A DNA stretch of 64,000 bases, from assembly GCF_001514205.1 (NCBI RefSeq), contig NZ_KQ948773.1:196016-260015 (forward strand), given 5' to 3'. A program made the translations under genes and the position numbers. A model generated the notes under the pieces. That model was given only the letters and a program-made list of their open reading frames with translations. It searched no databases and was not told where the DNA came from. The DNA comes from Streptomyces griseoruber. Its GTDB lineage: Bacteria; Actinomycetota; Actinomycetes; Streptomycetales; Streptomycetaceae. Shown here piece after piece: positions 17,064 through 25,776 of this stretch (positions are counted from its first letter, which is position 1; each line of letters starts with the position of its first letter).

Positions 17064-18658
17064 CCGTCCTGCCGTCGGCGCTGGACACGACCGGCCCCGA
17101 CCACCGCGCCCACCGCGCGGCCATGCTCGCCAAGCTGGCCGACCTGGACGCCGAGCACGCCAAGGCCCTGGCGGGCGGCGGCCCGAAGTACGTCGAACGC
17201 CACCGCTCCCGCGGCAAGCTCCTCGCCCGCGAACGCATCGAACTGCTCCTCGACCCCGACACCCCGTTCCTGGAGCTGTCCCCGCTCGCCGCCTGGGGCA
17301 GCGACCACACCGTCGGCGCCTCCCTGGTCACCGGTATCGGGGTCGTCGAGGGCGTCGAGTGCCTGATCACCGCCAACGACCCCACCGTCCGCGGCGGCGC
17401 CAGCAACCCCTGGTCGCTGAAGAAGGCCCTGCGCGCCAACGACATCGCGCTCGCCAACCGGCTGCCCTTCATCAGCCTGGTGGAGTCCGGCGGCGCCGAC
17501 CTGCCCTCCCAGAAGGAGATCTTCATCCCCGGGGGCGCCATCTTCCGCGACCTCACCCGGCTCTCCGCCGCCGGCATCCCCACCGTCGCCGTCGTCTTCG
17601 GCAACTCCACGGCGGGCGGCGCCTACATCCCCGGCCTGTCCGACCACGTGATCATGGTCAAGGAGCGGGCCAAGGTCTTCCTCGGCGGACCGCCGCTGGT
17701 CAAGATGGCCACCGGAGAGGAGAGCGACGACGAGTCGCTGGGCGGCGCCGAGATGCACGCGCGCGTGTCCGGCCTCGCCGACTACTTCGCCGTCGACGAA
17801 CGCGACGCGCTGCGCCAGGCCCGCCGGGTGGTCGCCCGCCTCAACCACCGCAAGGCGTACGACGACCCGGGCCCGGCCGAGCCCCCCAAGCACGACCCCG
17901 AGGACCTGCTCGGCATCGTCCCCGGCGACCTCAAGATCCCCTTCGACCCGCGCGAGGTGATCGCCCGGATCGTCGACGGCTCCGACTTCGACGAGTTCAA
18001 GCCCCTGTACGGCACGAGCCTCGCCACCGGCTGGGCCGCGCTGCACGGCTACCCGGTCGGCATCCTCGCCAACGCCCAGGGCGTGCTGTTCAGCGCCGAG
18101 TCCCAGAAGGCCGCCCAGTTCATCCAGCTCGCCAACCAGCGGAACATCCCACTGCTGTTCCTGCACAACACCACCGGCTACATGGTCGGCAAGGAGTACG
18201 AGCAGGGCGGCATCATCAAGCACGGCGCCATGATGATCAACGCGGTGAGCAACAGCCGCGTCCCGCACCTGTCCGTCCTCATGGGCGCCTCCTACGGCGC
18301 CGGCCACTACGGCATGTGCGGCCGCGCCTACGACCCCCGTTTCCTGTTCGCCTGGCCCAGCGCCAAGTCGGCCGTCATGGGCCCGCAGCAGCTCGCCGGC
18401 GTCCTGTCGATCGTCGCCCGCCAGTCGGCCGCCGCGAAGGGACAGCCGTACGACGAGGACGCCGACGCCGCCCTGCGCGCCCTGGTGGAGCAGCAGATCG
18501 AGTCCGAGTCGCTGCCGATGTTCCTGTCCGGGCGGCTCTACGACGACGGCGTCATCGACCCGCGCGACACCCGCACGGTCCTCGGCCTGTGCCTGTCGGC
18601 CATCCACACGGCGCCGTACGAGGGCGCGCGCGGTGGCTTCGGCGTCTTCCGGATGTGA
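17060..18658 (+). CDS. Acyl-CoA carboxylase beta subunit (carboxyltransferase)
   Basis: 532 residues, the usual size of methylcrotonyl- or geranyl-CoA carboxylase beta chains. Crotonase-like repeats carry the conserved oxyanion glycines (GGGASNPWSLKK-like region, STAGGAYIPGLSDH, GASYGAGHYGMCGRAYDPRF). It transfers carboxyl from carboxybiotin to an acyl-CoA in the cytosol. GTG 17060 overlaps the stop before it, with GGAGG seven bases upstream. Neighbouring AtuA-like and alpha subunit genes point to a branched enoyl-CoA substrate (3-methylcrotonyl-CoA or geranyl-CoA); sequence alone does not decide which. Confidence 0.9.
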   Translation: MTVLPSALDTTGPDHRAHRAAMLAKLADLDAEHAKALAGGGPKYVERHRSRGKLLARERIELLLDPDTPFLELSPLAAWGSDHTVGASLVTGIGVVEGVECLITANDPTVRGGASNPWSLKKALRANDIALANRLPFISLVESGGADLPSQKEIFIPGGAIFRDLTRLSAAGIPTVAVVFGNSTAGGAYIPGLSDHVIMVKERAKVFLGGPPLVKMATGEESDDESLGGAEMHARVSGLADYFAVDERDALRQARRVVARLNHRKAYDDPGPAEPPKHDPEDLLGIVPGDLKIPFDPREVIARIVDGSDFDEFKPLYGTSLATGWAALHGYPVGILANAQGVLFSAESQKAAQFIQLANQRNIPLLFLHNTTGYMVGKEYEQGGIIKHGAMMINAVSNSRVPHLSVLMGASYGAGHYGMCGRAYDPRFLFAWPSAKSAVMGPQQLAGVLSIVARQSAAAKGQPYDEDADAALRALVEQQIESESLPMFLSGRLYDDGVIDPRDTRTVLGLCLSAIHTAPYEGARGGFGVFRM

Positions 18659-18663
18659 GGCTC

Positions 18664-20550
18664 ATGGTTACTTCTGCTCTTATTGCTTCTGTTCCGACCG
18701 CTTCTGCCGCGATTACGTCTGTCCTGGTCGCGAACCGCGGTGAGATCGCCTGCCGTATCTTCCGCACCTGCGGTGCGTTGGGAATCCGGACGGTCGCCGT
18801 GCACTCGGACGCCGACGACAACGCCCTCCACGCGCGCGTGGCCGACACGGCCGTACGACTGCCGGGGGCGGCCCCCGCGGACACCTATCTGCGCGCCGAC
18901 CTGATCGTGAAGGCGGCCGTCGCGGCCGGCGCGGACGCCGTCCACCCCGGCTACGGCTTCCTCTCCGAGAACGCCGACTTCGCCCGGGCCGTCCAGGACG
19001 CCGGACTCGTCTGGATCGGCCCGCCGCCGGAGGCCATCGAGGCGATGGCGTCCAAGACACGCGCGAAGCGGCTGATGGGGCTGGCGCCGCTCACGGAGGC
19101 CGGGGAGTCCGATCTCCCGGTGCTGGTGAAGGCGGCGGCGGGCGGCGGAGGCCGCGGCATGCGGGTCGTACGCCGTCTGGCGGACCTGCCGGCCGCCCTG
19201 GAGGCCGCCCGCGCGGAGGCCGCGAGCGCCTTCGGCGACGGCGAGGTCTTCGTCGAGCCCTACGTCGAGAACGGCCGCCATGTCGAGGTCCAGATCCTCG
19301 CCGACACCCACGGCACGGTGTGGGCGCTCGGCACCCGCGACTGCTCCCTCCAGCGCCGCCACCAGAAGGTGATCGAGGAGGCGCCGGCGCCCGGGCTCTC
19401 CCCGGCGCTGGAGGAGGAACTGCGGGCGCTGTCCGTACGCGCGGCACGCTCGGTCGCGTATGTCGGCGCCGGCACCGTCGAGTTCCTGGTCGCCGACGGC
19501 CGCGCGCACTTCCTGGAGATGAACACCCGCCTCCAGGTCGAACACCCCGTCACGGAGGCCGTCTTCGGCCTCGACCTCGTGGCGGAACAGATCCGCGTCG
19601 CGGAGGGCGCCGCCCTCGCCCCCGAACCGCCACGCGCGCGTGGCCACGCCATCGAGGCCCGCCTCTACGCCGAGGACCCCGCGGCCGACTGGACCCCGCA
19701 GACCGGCACCCTGCACCGCCTGACCGTCCCGGACGGCGTCCGCCTGGACACCGGCTACGGCGACGGCGACGGGATCGGCGTCCACTACGACCCGATGCTC
19801 GCGAAGATCGTCGCTCACGCCCCCACGCGCGCGGAGGCGCTGCGAAAGCTGTCGGGCGCCCTGGAACGCACCACGCTCCACGGCCCGGTCACCAACCGCG
19901 ACCTCCTGATCCGCTCCCTGCGGCACGAGGAGTTCACCTCCGCCCGCATGAACACGGGCTTCTACGACCGCCACCTGGCCGAGCTGACCACCTCGACGGT
20001 GGATCCGTACGCCCCGCTGGCGGCGGCGCTGGCCGAGGCACGGACCCGCTCCCGGTTCGGCGGCTGGCGCAACCTGCCCTCCCAGCCGCAGCGCAAGCGG
20101 TACGCGGTGGGCGGCGAGGAGATCGAGGTCGAGTACGCGCACGGGCGCACCGGCCTCACGGCCCAGGGCGTCCAGGTCGTGCACGCCGACCCGGCCCTCG
20201 TCGTCCTGGAGACCGACGGCGTACGGCGCCGCTTCGAGGTGGCCCGCTACGGCGACCGCGTCCACGTGGGCACCACGACCCTCACGGAACTGCCCCGCTT
20301 CCCCGCCCCCGAGACCCAGCACGCCCCCGGCTCCCTCCTGGCGCCGATGCCGGGCACGGTCGTCAAGCTGGCGCCCACCCTCATCACCGGATCGAGTGTC
20401 GAAGCGGGCGAACCGCTGGTGTGGCTCGAAGCGATGAAGATGCAACACGTCATCTCCGCCCCGGCGACGGGGACGGTGACGGCGGTGCAGGTGACGGAGG
20501 GACAGCAGGTGCAGGTCGGCGCGCTCTTGGTGGTCGTGGAGAGCAACTGA
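18664..20550 (+). CDS. Acyl-CoA carboxylase alpha subunit (biotin carboxylase plus biotin carrier)
   Basis: 628 residues. The biotin carboxylase domain starts VLVANRGEIACR and includes the ATP-grasp loop VLVKAAAGGGGRGM and the catalytic LEMNTRLQVEHPVTE. The C-terminal carrier domain has EAMKMQH with biotinyl Lys592. Two oddities: about 20 leading residues are coded by T-ending codons (18664-18715) unlike the rest of the window, and the segment between the central helix (TRAKRLM) and the ATP-grasp loop is 15-20 residues shorter than in typical family members, dropping the AGVP-VVPG block. It pairs with the preceding beta chain. Confidence 0.9.
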   Translation: MVTSALIASVPTASAAITSVLVANRGEIACRIFRTCGALGIRTVAVHSDADDNALHARVADTAVRLPGAAPADTYLRADLIVKAAVAAGADAVHPGYGFLSENADFARAVQDAGLVWIGPPPEAIEAMASKTRAKRLMGLAPLTEAGESDLPVLVKAAAGGGGRGMRVVRRLADLPAALEAARAEAASAFGDGEVFVEPYVENGRHVEVQILADTHGTVWALGTRDCSLQRRHQKVIEEAPAPGLSPALEEELRALSVRAARSVAYVGAGTVEFLVADGRAHFLEMNTRLQVEHPVTEAVFGLDLVAEQIRVAEGAALAPEPPRARGHAIEARLYAEDPAADWTPQTGTLHRLTVPDGVRLDTGYGDGDGIGVHYDPMLAKIVAHAPTRAEALRKLSGALERTTLHGPVTNRDLLIRSLRHEEFTSARMNTGFYDRHLAELTTSTVDPYAPLAAALAEARTRSRFGGWRNLPSQPQRKRYAVGGEEIEVEYAHGRTGLTAQGVQVVHADPALVVLETDGVRRRFEVARYGDRVHVGTTTLTELPRFPAPETQHAPGSLLAPMPGTVVKLAPTLITGSSVEAGEPLVWLEAMKMQHVISAPATGTVTAVQVTEGQQVQVGALLVVVESN

Positions 20551-20553
20551 CCT

Positions 20554-20598
20554 CAGGGGCGCGGGGAACTGCGCGAGAACCACGTACGACCCGCAGCC
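20554..20598. repeat. Dispersed Streptomyces intergenic repeat, copy 1
   Basis: CAGGGGCGCGGGGAACTGCG and its continuation to CCCGCAGCC match an element I recognise as very common between Streptomyces genes. Related copies lie at 37646-37713 and, as an inverted pair, at 44955-45021. This copy lies inside an operon gap. Confidence 0.75.
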
Positions 20599-20610
20599 AA
20601 AGGAGCCACA

Positions 20611-21735
20611 GTGACGACCCTGATCGAATCCGACGAGCACAAGGCACTCCGCGCCGCGGTCGCCTCCTTCGCCACGGCCCACACCGACACCGGCGATCTC
20701 TGGCAGGCGGCAGCCAAACTCGGCTACATCGGCGTCAACCTCCCCGAGACCTACGGAGGAGGCGGCGGCGGCATCACCGAACTCTCCCTCGTCCTCGAAG
20801 AGATGGGTGCCGCGGGCAACCCCCTCCTCATGATGATCGTCTCCCCGGCGATCTGCGGCACGGTCATCGCCCGCTTCGGCACACAGGCCCAGAAACAGCA
20901 GTGGCTCCCCGCCCTCGCCGACGGCACCCGCCTCATGGCCTTCGGCATCACCGAACCCGACGCCGGCTCCAACAGCCACCGCATCACCACCACCGCCCGC
21001 CGCGACGGCACCGACTGGCTGCTCACCGGCCGCAAGGTCTTCGTCTCCGGGGTCGACATCGCCGACGCCACCCTGATCGTCGGCCGCACCGAGGACGCCC
21101 GCACCGGCACCCTCAAGCCCTGCCTGTTCATCGTCCCGCGCGACGCCCCCGGCTTCACCCACCGCAGGATCGACATGGAACTGCACAGCGTGGAGAAGCA
21201 GTTCGAACTGGTCCTGGACGACGTCCGGCTCCCCGCCGAAGCCCTCGTCGGCGACGAGGACGCCGGCCTCCTCCAGCTCTTCGCCGGCCTCAACCCGGAG
21301 CGGATCATGACGGCCGCCTTCGCGATCGGCATGGGCCGCCACGCCCTCGCCAAGGCCGTCGCGTACGCCCGCGACCGCACGGTCTGGAAGACCCCCATCG
21401 GCGCCCACCAGGCCATCGCCCACCCCCTCGCCCAGGCGCACATCGAGCTCGAACTGGCCCGCCTGATGATGCAGAAGGCCGCCCACCTCTACGACGCCGG
21501 CGACGACACCGGCGCGGGCGAGGCCGCCAACATGGCCAAGTACGCGGCCGGGGAAGCCTGCGTCCGGGCCGTGGACCAGGCGGTCCAGACCCTCGGCGGC
21601 AACGGCCTCACCGCCGAGTTCGGCATCGCCAGACTGATCACGGCCTCCCGCGTGGCCCGTATCGCCCCGGTGAGCCGGGAGATGATTCTCAACTACGTCT
21701 CCCACCAGACCCTGGGCCTGCCCAAGTCGTACTGA
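20611..21735 (+). CDS. Acyl-CoA dehydrogenase
   Basis: 374 residues, single-domain-type flavoprotein with an N-terminal helical part, the middle domain motif MAFGITEPDAGSNSH and C-terminal VQTLGGNGLTAEFGI. GTG 20611 has AAAGGAG seven bases upstream. In the context of AtuA-like and carboxylase genes it could be the citronellyl- or isovaleryl-CoA dehydrogenase step (AtuD/LiuA role), oxidising acyl-CoA to enoyl-CoA with electrons passed to ETF. Confidence 0.88.
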   Translation: MTTLIESDEHKALRAAVASFATAHTDTGDLWQAAAKLGYIGVNLPETYGGGGGGITELSLVLEEMGAAGNPLLMMIVSPAICGTVIARFGTQAQKQQWLPALADGTRLMAFGITEPDAGSNSHRITTTARRDGTDWLLTGRKVFVSGVDIADATLIVGRTEDARTGTLKPCLFIVPRDAPGFTHRRIDMELHSVEKQFELVLDDVRLPAEALVGDEDAGLLQLFAGLNPERIMTAAFAIGMGRHALAKAVAYARDRTVWKTPIGAHQAIAHPLAQAHIELELARLMMQKAAHLYDAGDDTGAGEAANMAKYAAGEACVRAVDQAVQTLGGNGLTAEFGIARLITASRVARIAPVSREMILNYVSHQTLGLPKSY

Positions 21736-21752
21736 ACCGTCTTGGAGGAACC

Positions 21753-23321
21753 GTGTTCCGCAGCGTGTACGCAGACGTCCCGCCGGTAGAACTCCCCATC
21801 CACGACGCCGTCCTGGGCCACGCCGCCGCCTTCGGCGAGCAGCCCGCACTGATCGACGGCACGGACGGCACCACCCTCACCTACGAGCAGGTGGACCGGT
21901 TCCACCGGCGCGTCGCCGCCGCCCTCGCCGAGGCCGGGGTCCGCAAGGGCGACGTACTGGCCCTGCACAGCCCCAACACCGTCGCCTTCCCCCTCGCCTT
22001 CTACGCCGCCACCCGCGCGGGCGCCTCCGTCACCACCGTGCATCCGCTCGCCACCGCCGAGGAGTTCGCCAAGCAGCTCGGCGACTCCCGGGCCCGCTGG
22101 ATCGTCACCGTCTCGCCGTTCCTGGAGACCGCCCGCCGCGCCGCCGAACTCGCCGGCGGCGTCCAGGAGATCTTCGTCTGCGACAGCGCGCCCGGACACC
22201 GCTCCCTGATCGACATGCTCGCCTCCGCCGCCCCCGAGCCGCAGATCGACATCGACCCCGTCGAGGACGTGGCCGCCCTGCCGTACTCCTCCGGCACCAC
22301 CGGCACCCCCAAGGGCGTCATGCTCACCCACCGGCAGATCGCCACCAACCTCGCCCAGCTCGAACCCGCGATCACCGTCGGCCCCGGCGACCGCATCCTC
22401 GCCGTCCTGCCCTTCTTCCACATCTACGGCCTCACCGCCCTGATGAACGCCCCCCTCCGGCAGGGCGCCACCGTCGTCGTCCTGCCCCGCTTCGACCTCG
22501 AGACCTTCCTCGGCGCCATCCAGACCCACCGCATCAGCGGCCTGTACGTCGCCCCGCCGATCGTCCTCGCCCTCGCCAAACACCCCGCGGTCGCCCGGTA
22601 CGACCTGTCGTCCCTGAAGTACGTCATCAGCGCCGCCGCCCCCCTGGACGCCGGCCTCGCCGCCGCCTGCTCCGACCGCCTGGACCTGCCGCCCGTCGGC
22701 CAGGCCTACGGCATGACGGAACTGTCCCCCGGCACCCACATCGTCCCCCTCGACGCCATGCGCGACGCCCCCGCCGGCACCGTCGGCAGGCTCATCGCCG
22801 GCACCGAGATGCGGATCGTCGCCCTCGACGACCCCGCCAAGGACCTCGGCCCCGGCGAGGACGGCGAGATCCTCATCCGCGGACCCCAGGTCATGAAGGG
22901 CTACCTCGGCCGTCCCGACGCCACCGCCGCCATGATCGACCCCGACGGCTGGCTGCACACCGGCGACATCGGCCGCGTCGACGAGGACGGCTGGCTCTTC
23001 GTCGTCGACCGCGTCAAGGAACTCATCAAGTACAAGGGCTTCCAGGTCGCCCCCGCCGAACTCGAAGCCCTCCTCCTCACCCACCCCGCGGTCGCCGACG
23101 CCGCCGTCATCGGCGTCTACAACGACGAGGGCAACGAAGTCCCGCACGCCTTCGTCGTCCGCCAGCCCACCGCCCCCGACCTCTCCGAAGGAGAGATCGC
23201 GATGTACGTCGCCGAACGTGTCGCCCCCTACAAACGCGTCCGCCGCGTCACCTTCATCGACGCCGTCCCGCGCGCGGTCTCCGGCAAGATCCTGCGCCGG
23301 CAGCTCAGGGAGACACCGTGA
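21753..23321 (+). CDS. 4-coumarate/cinnamate:CoA ligase-type acyl-CoA synthetase
   Basis: 522 residues, adenylate-forming enzyme. P-loop SSGTTGTPKG near residue 178, YGMTE, TGDIGRVDEDG and the C-terminal catalytic lysine in SGKILRR are intact. The whole chain strongly resembles the characterised S. coelicolor cinnamate/4-coumarate:CoA ligase (Sc4CL), including the same length and N-terminus. It activates a carboxylic acid as an acyl-AMP and then as a CoA thioester, supplying the operon with substrate. GTG 21753 has TTGGAGGAA just upstream. A phenylpropanoid substrate seems at odds with the Atu-like neighbours, so the physiological acid remains open. Confidence 0.9.
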   Translation: MFRSVYADVPPVELPIHDAVLGHAAAFGEQPALIDGTDGTTLTYEQVDRFHRRVAAALAEAGVRKGDVLALHSPNTVAFPLAFYAATRAGASVTTVHPLATAEEFAKQLGDSRARWIVTVSPFLETARRAAELAGGVQEIFVCDSAPGHRSLIDMLASAAPEPQIDIDPVEDVAALPYSSGTTGTPKGVMLTHRQIATNLAQLEPAITVGPGDRILAVLPFFHIYGLTALMNAPLRQGATVVVLPRFDLETFLGAIQTHRISGLYVAPPIVLALAKHPAVARYDLSSLKYVISAAAPLDAGLAAACSDRLDLPPVGQAYGMTELSPGTHIVPLDAMRDAPAGTVGRLIAGTEMRIVALDDPAKDLGPGEDGEILIRGPQVMKGYLGRPDATAAMIDPDGWLHTGDIGRVDEDGWLFVVDRVKELIKYKGFQVAPAELEALLLTHPAVADAAVIGVYNDEGNEVPHAFVVRQPTAPDLSEGEIAMYVAERVAPYKRVRRVTFIDAVPRAVSGKILRRQLRETP

Positions 23322-24052
23322 CCCTCGTCGCCCGCACCCGCGTCCAGGGCATCGAGACCCTCACCCTCGACGCCCCCGCCACCCGCAACGCCCTCTCCGC
23401 CGCCCTCGTCGGCGAACTCACCGACGCGCTCAGCGACTGCGCCGAGGACGCCGACGTCCGCGCCGTCGTCCTCACCCACACCGGCAACACCTTCAGTGCC
23501 GGAGCCGACCTGCGCGACCCGCCTGCCCCCGACACGTTCGTGGCCGTCCTCCGGCAGATCGTCGAACTACCCCGGCCCGTCGTCGCCCGTGTCACCGGCC
23601 ACGTCCGGGCCGGCGGCCTCGGCCTCCTCGCCGCCTGCGACATCACCGCCGCCGCCACCCCGGCCACCTTCGCCTTCACCGAAGTACGCATCGGCGTCGC
23701 CCCCGCCGTCATCTCCCTCCCCCTGCTGCCCCGCACCGACCCCCGCGCCCTCACCCGCTACTACCTCACCGGCGAGCGCTTCGACGCCCCCGAGGCCGCC
23801 CGCATCGGCCTGCTCACCACCACCGGCGACGATGTCGACGCCGTCCTCGCCCCCGTCCTCGACGGACTGCGCAGATCCTCCCCCCAGGCCCTCACCGAGA
23901 CGAAACGGCTGCTCACGGCTAGGGTGCTGGAGACATTCGACCGGGACGCGACCCACCTCACCGCGCTCTCGGCCCGGCTGTTCTCCTCCGCGCCCGCCCG
24001 CGAGGGCATGACGGCCTTCCTCGAACGACGGGATCCCGCATGGGTGCTGTGA
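23318..24052 (+). CDS. Enoyl-CoA hydratase/isomerase family protein
   Basis: 244 residues, crotonase fold: FSAGADL, the oxyanion region GHVRAGGLGLLAACD and ITAAATPATFAFTEVRIGV. GTG 23318 overlaps the ligase stop by four bases. The usual second catalytic Glu position is not clearly conserved in AEVRIG-like form here (TEVRIGVAPA supplies a Glu). Likely hydrates the enoyl-CoA made by the dehydrogenase or acts after the carboxylase. Confidence 0.85.
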   Translation: MTLVARTRVQGIETLTLDAPATRNALSAALVGELTDALSDCAEDADVRAVVLTHTGNTFSAGADLRDPPAPDTFVAVLRQIVELPRPVVARVTGHVRAGGLGLLAACDITAAATPATFAFTEVRIGVAPAVISLPLLPRTDPRALTRYYLTGERFDAPEAARIGLLTTTGDDVDAVLAPVLDGLRRSSPQALTETKRLLTARVLETFDRDATHLTALSARLFSSAPAREGMTAFLERRDPAWVL

Positions 24053-24702
24053 CCGCGGCCGACCGGCCGTCCGGCGACCGGCCGCCCGGCGACCGAGTCC
24101 CCAAACAGGACCGCAGCCGGGCCACCCGGCAGCGACTCCTCGAAGCCGCCGTCGCCTGCCTCGCCGAACACGGCTGGGCCGGCTCCACGGTCTCCGTCGT
24201 CGCCGAACGCGCGGGCGTCTCCCGCGGCGCCGCCCAGCACCACTTCCCCACCCGCGAAGACCTGTTCACCGCGGCCGTCGAGTACGTCGCCGAGGAACGC
24301 TGCCTGGCCCTGCGCGCCCTGTTCCCCGACGGCGGCGCCGACCGCCGCGCGGTCCTGACCGCCCTCGTCGACGTCTACACCGGCCCCCTCTTCCGCGCCG
24401 CCCTCCACCTCTGGGTCGCCGCCTCCAACGAGGAACAGCTCGGCCCCCGCGTCGCCGAACTGGAGGGCCGCGTCGGCCGCGAGACCCACCGCGTCGCCCT
24501 CGAACTCCTCGGCGCCGACGAATCCGTCCCCGGCGTCCGCGAAACCGTCCAGGGCCTCCTCGACATGGCCCGCGGTCTCGGCCTCGCCAACCTCCTCACC
24601 GACGACACCGGCCGCCGCGAACGCGTCGTCACACAGTGGGCGGGACTGCTGGACGTGCTGCTGGACGGACGGCCGGACCGACGGGCGACCACGTCCAGGT
24701 GA
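24040..24702 (+). CDS. TetR-family regulator, probable repressor of the operon
   Basis: 220 residues from ATG 24040; GTG 24049 would match the GTGA overlaps used at 15360, 17060 and 23318. The HTH is RLLEAAVACLAEHGWAG...VAERAGVSRGAAQHHFPTREDLFTAAVEY, followed by an all-helical ligand domain. As last gene of the operon it likely responds to an acyl-CoA intermediate and binds the palindrome at 14523. The N-terminal GDRPPGDR-type stretch is disordered. Confidence 0.85.
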   Translation: MGAVTAADRPSGDRPPGDRVPKQDRSRATRQRLLEAAVACLAEHGWAGSTVSVVAERAGVSRGAAQHHFPTREDLFTAAVEYVAEERCLALRALFPDGGADRRAVLTALVDVYTGPLFRAALHLWVAASNEEQLGPRVAELEGRVGRETHRVALELLGADESVPGVRETVQGLLDMARGLGLANLLTDDTGRRERVVTQWAGLLDVLLDGRPDRRATTSR

Positions 24703-25094
24703 TCGTGGACCTGGACGTGCGCGAGAAGGACGCACCCAGGCTCGCGGAACAGCTGGGCGAACGCCCCGTCGCCGACGGCATCGTCCTCGACGCGCACGCG
24801 AGGACTCCGTGCCGGGCGCACACCCGCCCGGCCCGCACCGCCACGCCCACAGCCTCCCTGGACACCGACGGCTGGGACCGGGAGCGGACCTGGGACAACA
24901 CTCCCGCTCAGGGGGCGAGCCGCTCCACCGACCAGGTGCCGTCCGCCCGGGCCACGTACCGCAGCCGGTCGTGCAGCCGGTTCTCCCGGCCCTGCCAGAA
25001 CTCCACCGACTCCGGCACCACCCGGAACCCACCCCAGTGCGGCGGCACCGGCACCCGCTCACCCTCCGGATACCGCGCCACCAGCTCGGCATAG
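24699..25094 (+). pseudogene. Short frame after the TetR gene, probably degraded
   Basis: GTG 24699 overlaps the TetR stop in the operon's GTGA style and opens VIVDLDVREKDAPRLAEQLG, which looks like real protein for about 30 residues. After that the frame becomes low-complexity and runs antisense through the 3' end of pdxH until 25094. I infer the start of a once longer gene whose rest is lost, or a chance frame. No family is recognised. Confidence 0.3.
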
Positions 25095-25588
25095 GACGCG
25101 TCCAGCTCGGCCCGTCCGGCGATCACCGACGACTGCCCGCTCGCCCACGCCCCGAGCTGTGAACCGTGCGGCCGGCTGCGGAAATACGCCGCGGTCTCGT
25201 CCCGCCCCGTCCGCCGGGCCGCCCCCCGCACGATGACCTGGCGTGCCATCGGATGCCACGGGAAGAGCAACGACACATACGGGTTCGCGGCGAGATCGCG
25301 CCCTTTGCGGGACTCGTAGTTCGTATAGAAGACGAACCCCTGTTCGTCGAACTGCTTCAGCAGCACCGTCCGGGAACTGGGCCGCCCCTCCGCGTCCGCC
25401 GTGGACACGACCATGGCGTTCGGCTCGAAGAGATGCGCCTCCACGGCCGCGTCCTTGAACCAGCGCGCGAACTGCTCCACCGGTGTGGCGGCCAGTTCCG
25501 CCTCGTCGAGCCCCTCCGCCCGGTACTGCTTGCGCATGGCGGCGGGATCGGGCACGGGCCCGGAGTAGACGGAGTCGTGAGCGGTCAC
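24908..25588 (-). CDS. pdxH: Pyridoxamine/pyridoxine 5'-phosphate oxidase
   Basis: 226 residues from GTG 25588 with AGGATGG upstream. FMN-binding split barrel: SSRTVLLKQFDEQGFVFYTNYESRKG, VIVRGAARRT and the C-terminal RENRLHDRLRY signature. It makes pyridoxal 5'-phosphate using FMN and O2 in the cytosol. It is divergent from citrate synthase, sharing a 188-bp intergenic region. Confidence 0.93.
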   Translation of the reverse strand: MTAHDSVYSGPVPDPAAMRKQYRAEGLDEAELAATPVEQFARWFKDAAVEAHLFEPNAMVVSTADAEGRPSSRTVLLKQFDEQGFVFYTNYESRKGRDLAANPYVSLLFPWHPMARQVIVRGAARRTGRDETAAYFRSRPHGSQLGAWASGQSSVIAGRAELDASYAELVARYPEGERVPVPPHWGGFRVVPESVEFWQGRENRLHDRLRYVARADGTWSVERLAP

Positions 25589-25644
25589 GTGGCCATCCTG
25601 CCGTATGGAACACCTCTGCGGACCGACACCTCCACCAACCCTGT

Positions 25645-25657
25645 GGCACTGAGTGCC
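25645..25657. promoter_or_regulatory. 13-bp palindrome between pdxH and citA
   Basis: GGCACTGAGTGCC is a perfect palindrome in the divergent promoter region, at a position where a regulator could act on both genes. The regulator is unknown. Confidence 0.4.
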
Positions 25658-25776
25658 GCACCACTCCCCAAAGGTGACACTCGGGGATATGGTGCAGAAG
25701 CCACGACGAGTGCCGTACCGGCGCAGTGGACCCACCGGCGCCACAACCCGCAGCACACCTCACGAGGAGCCGCCTG

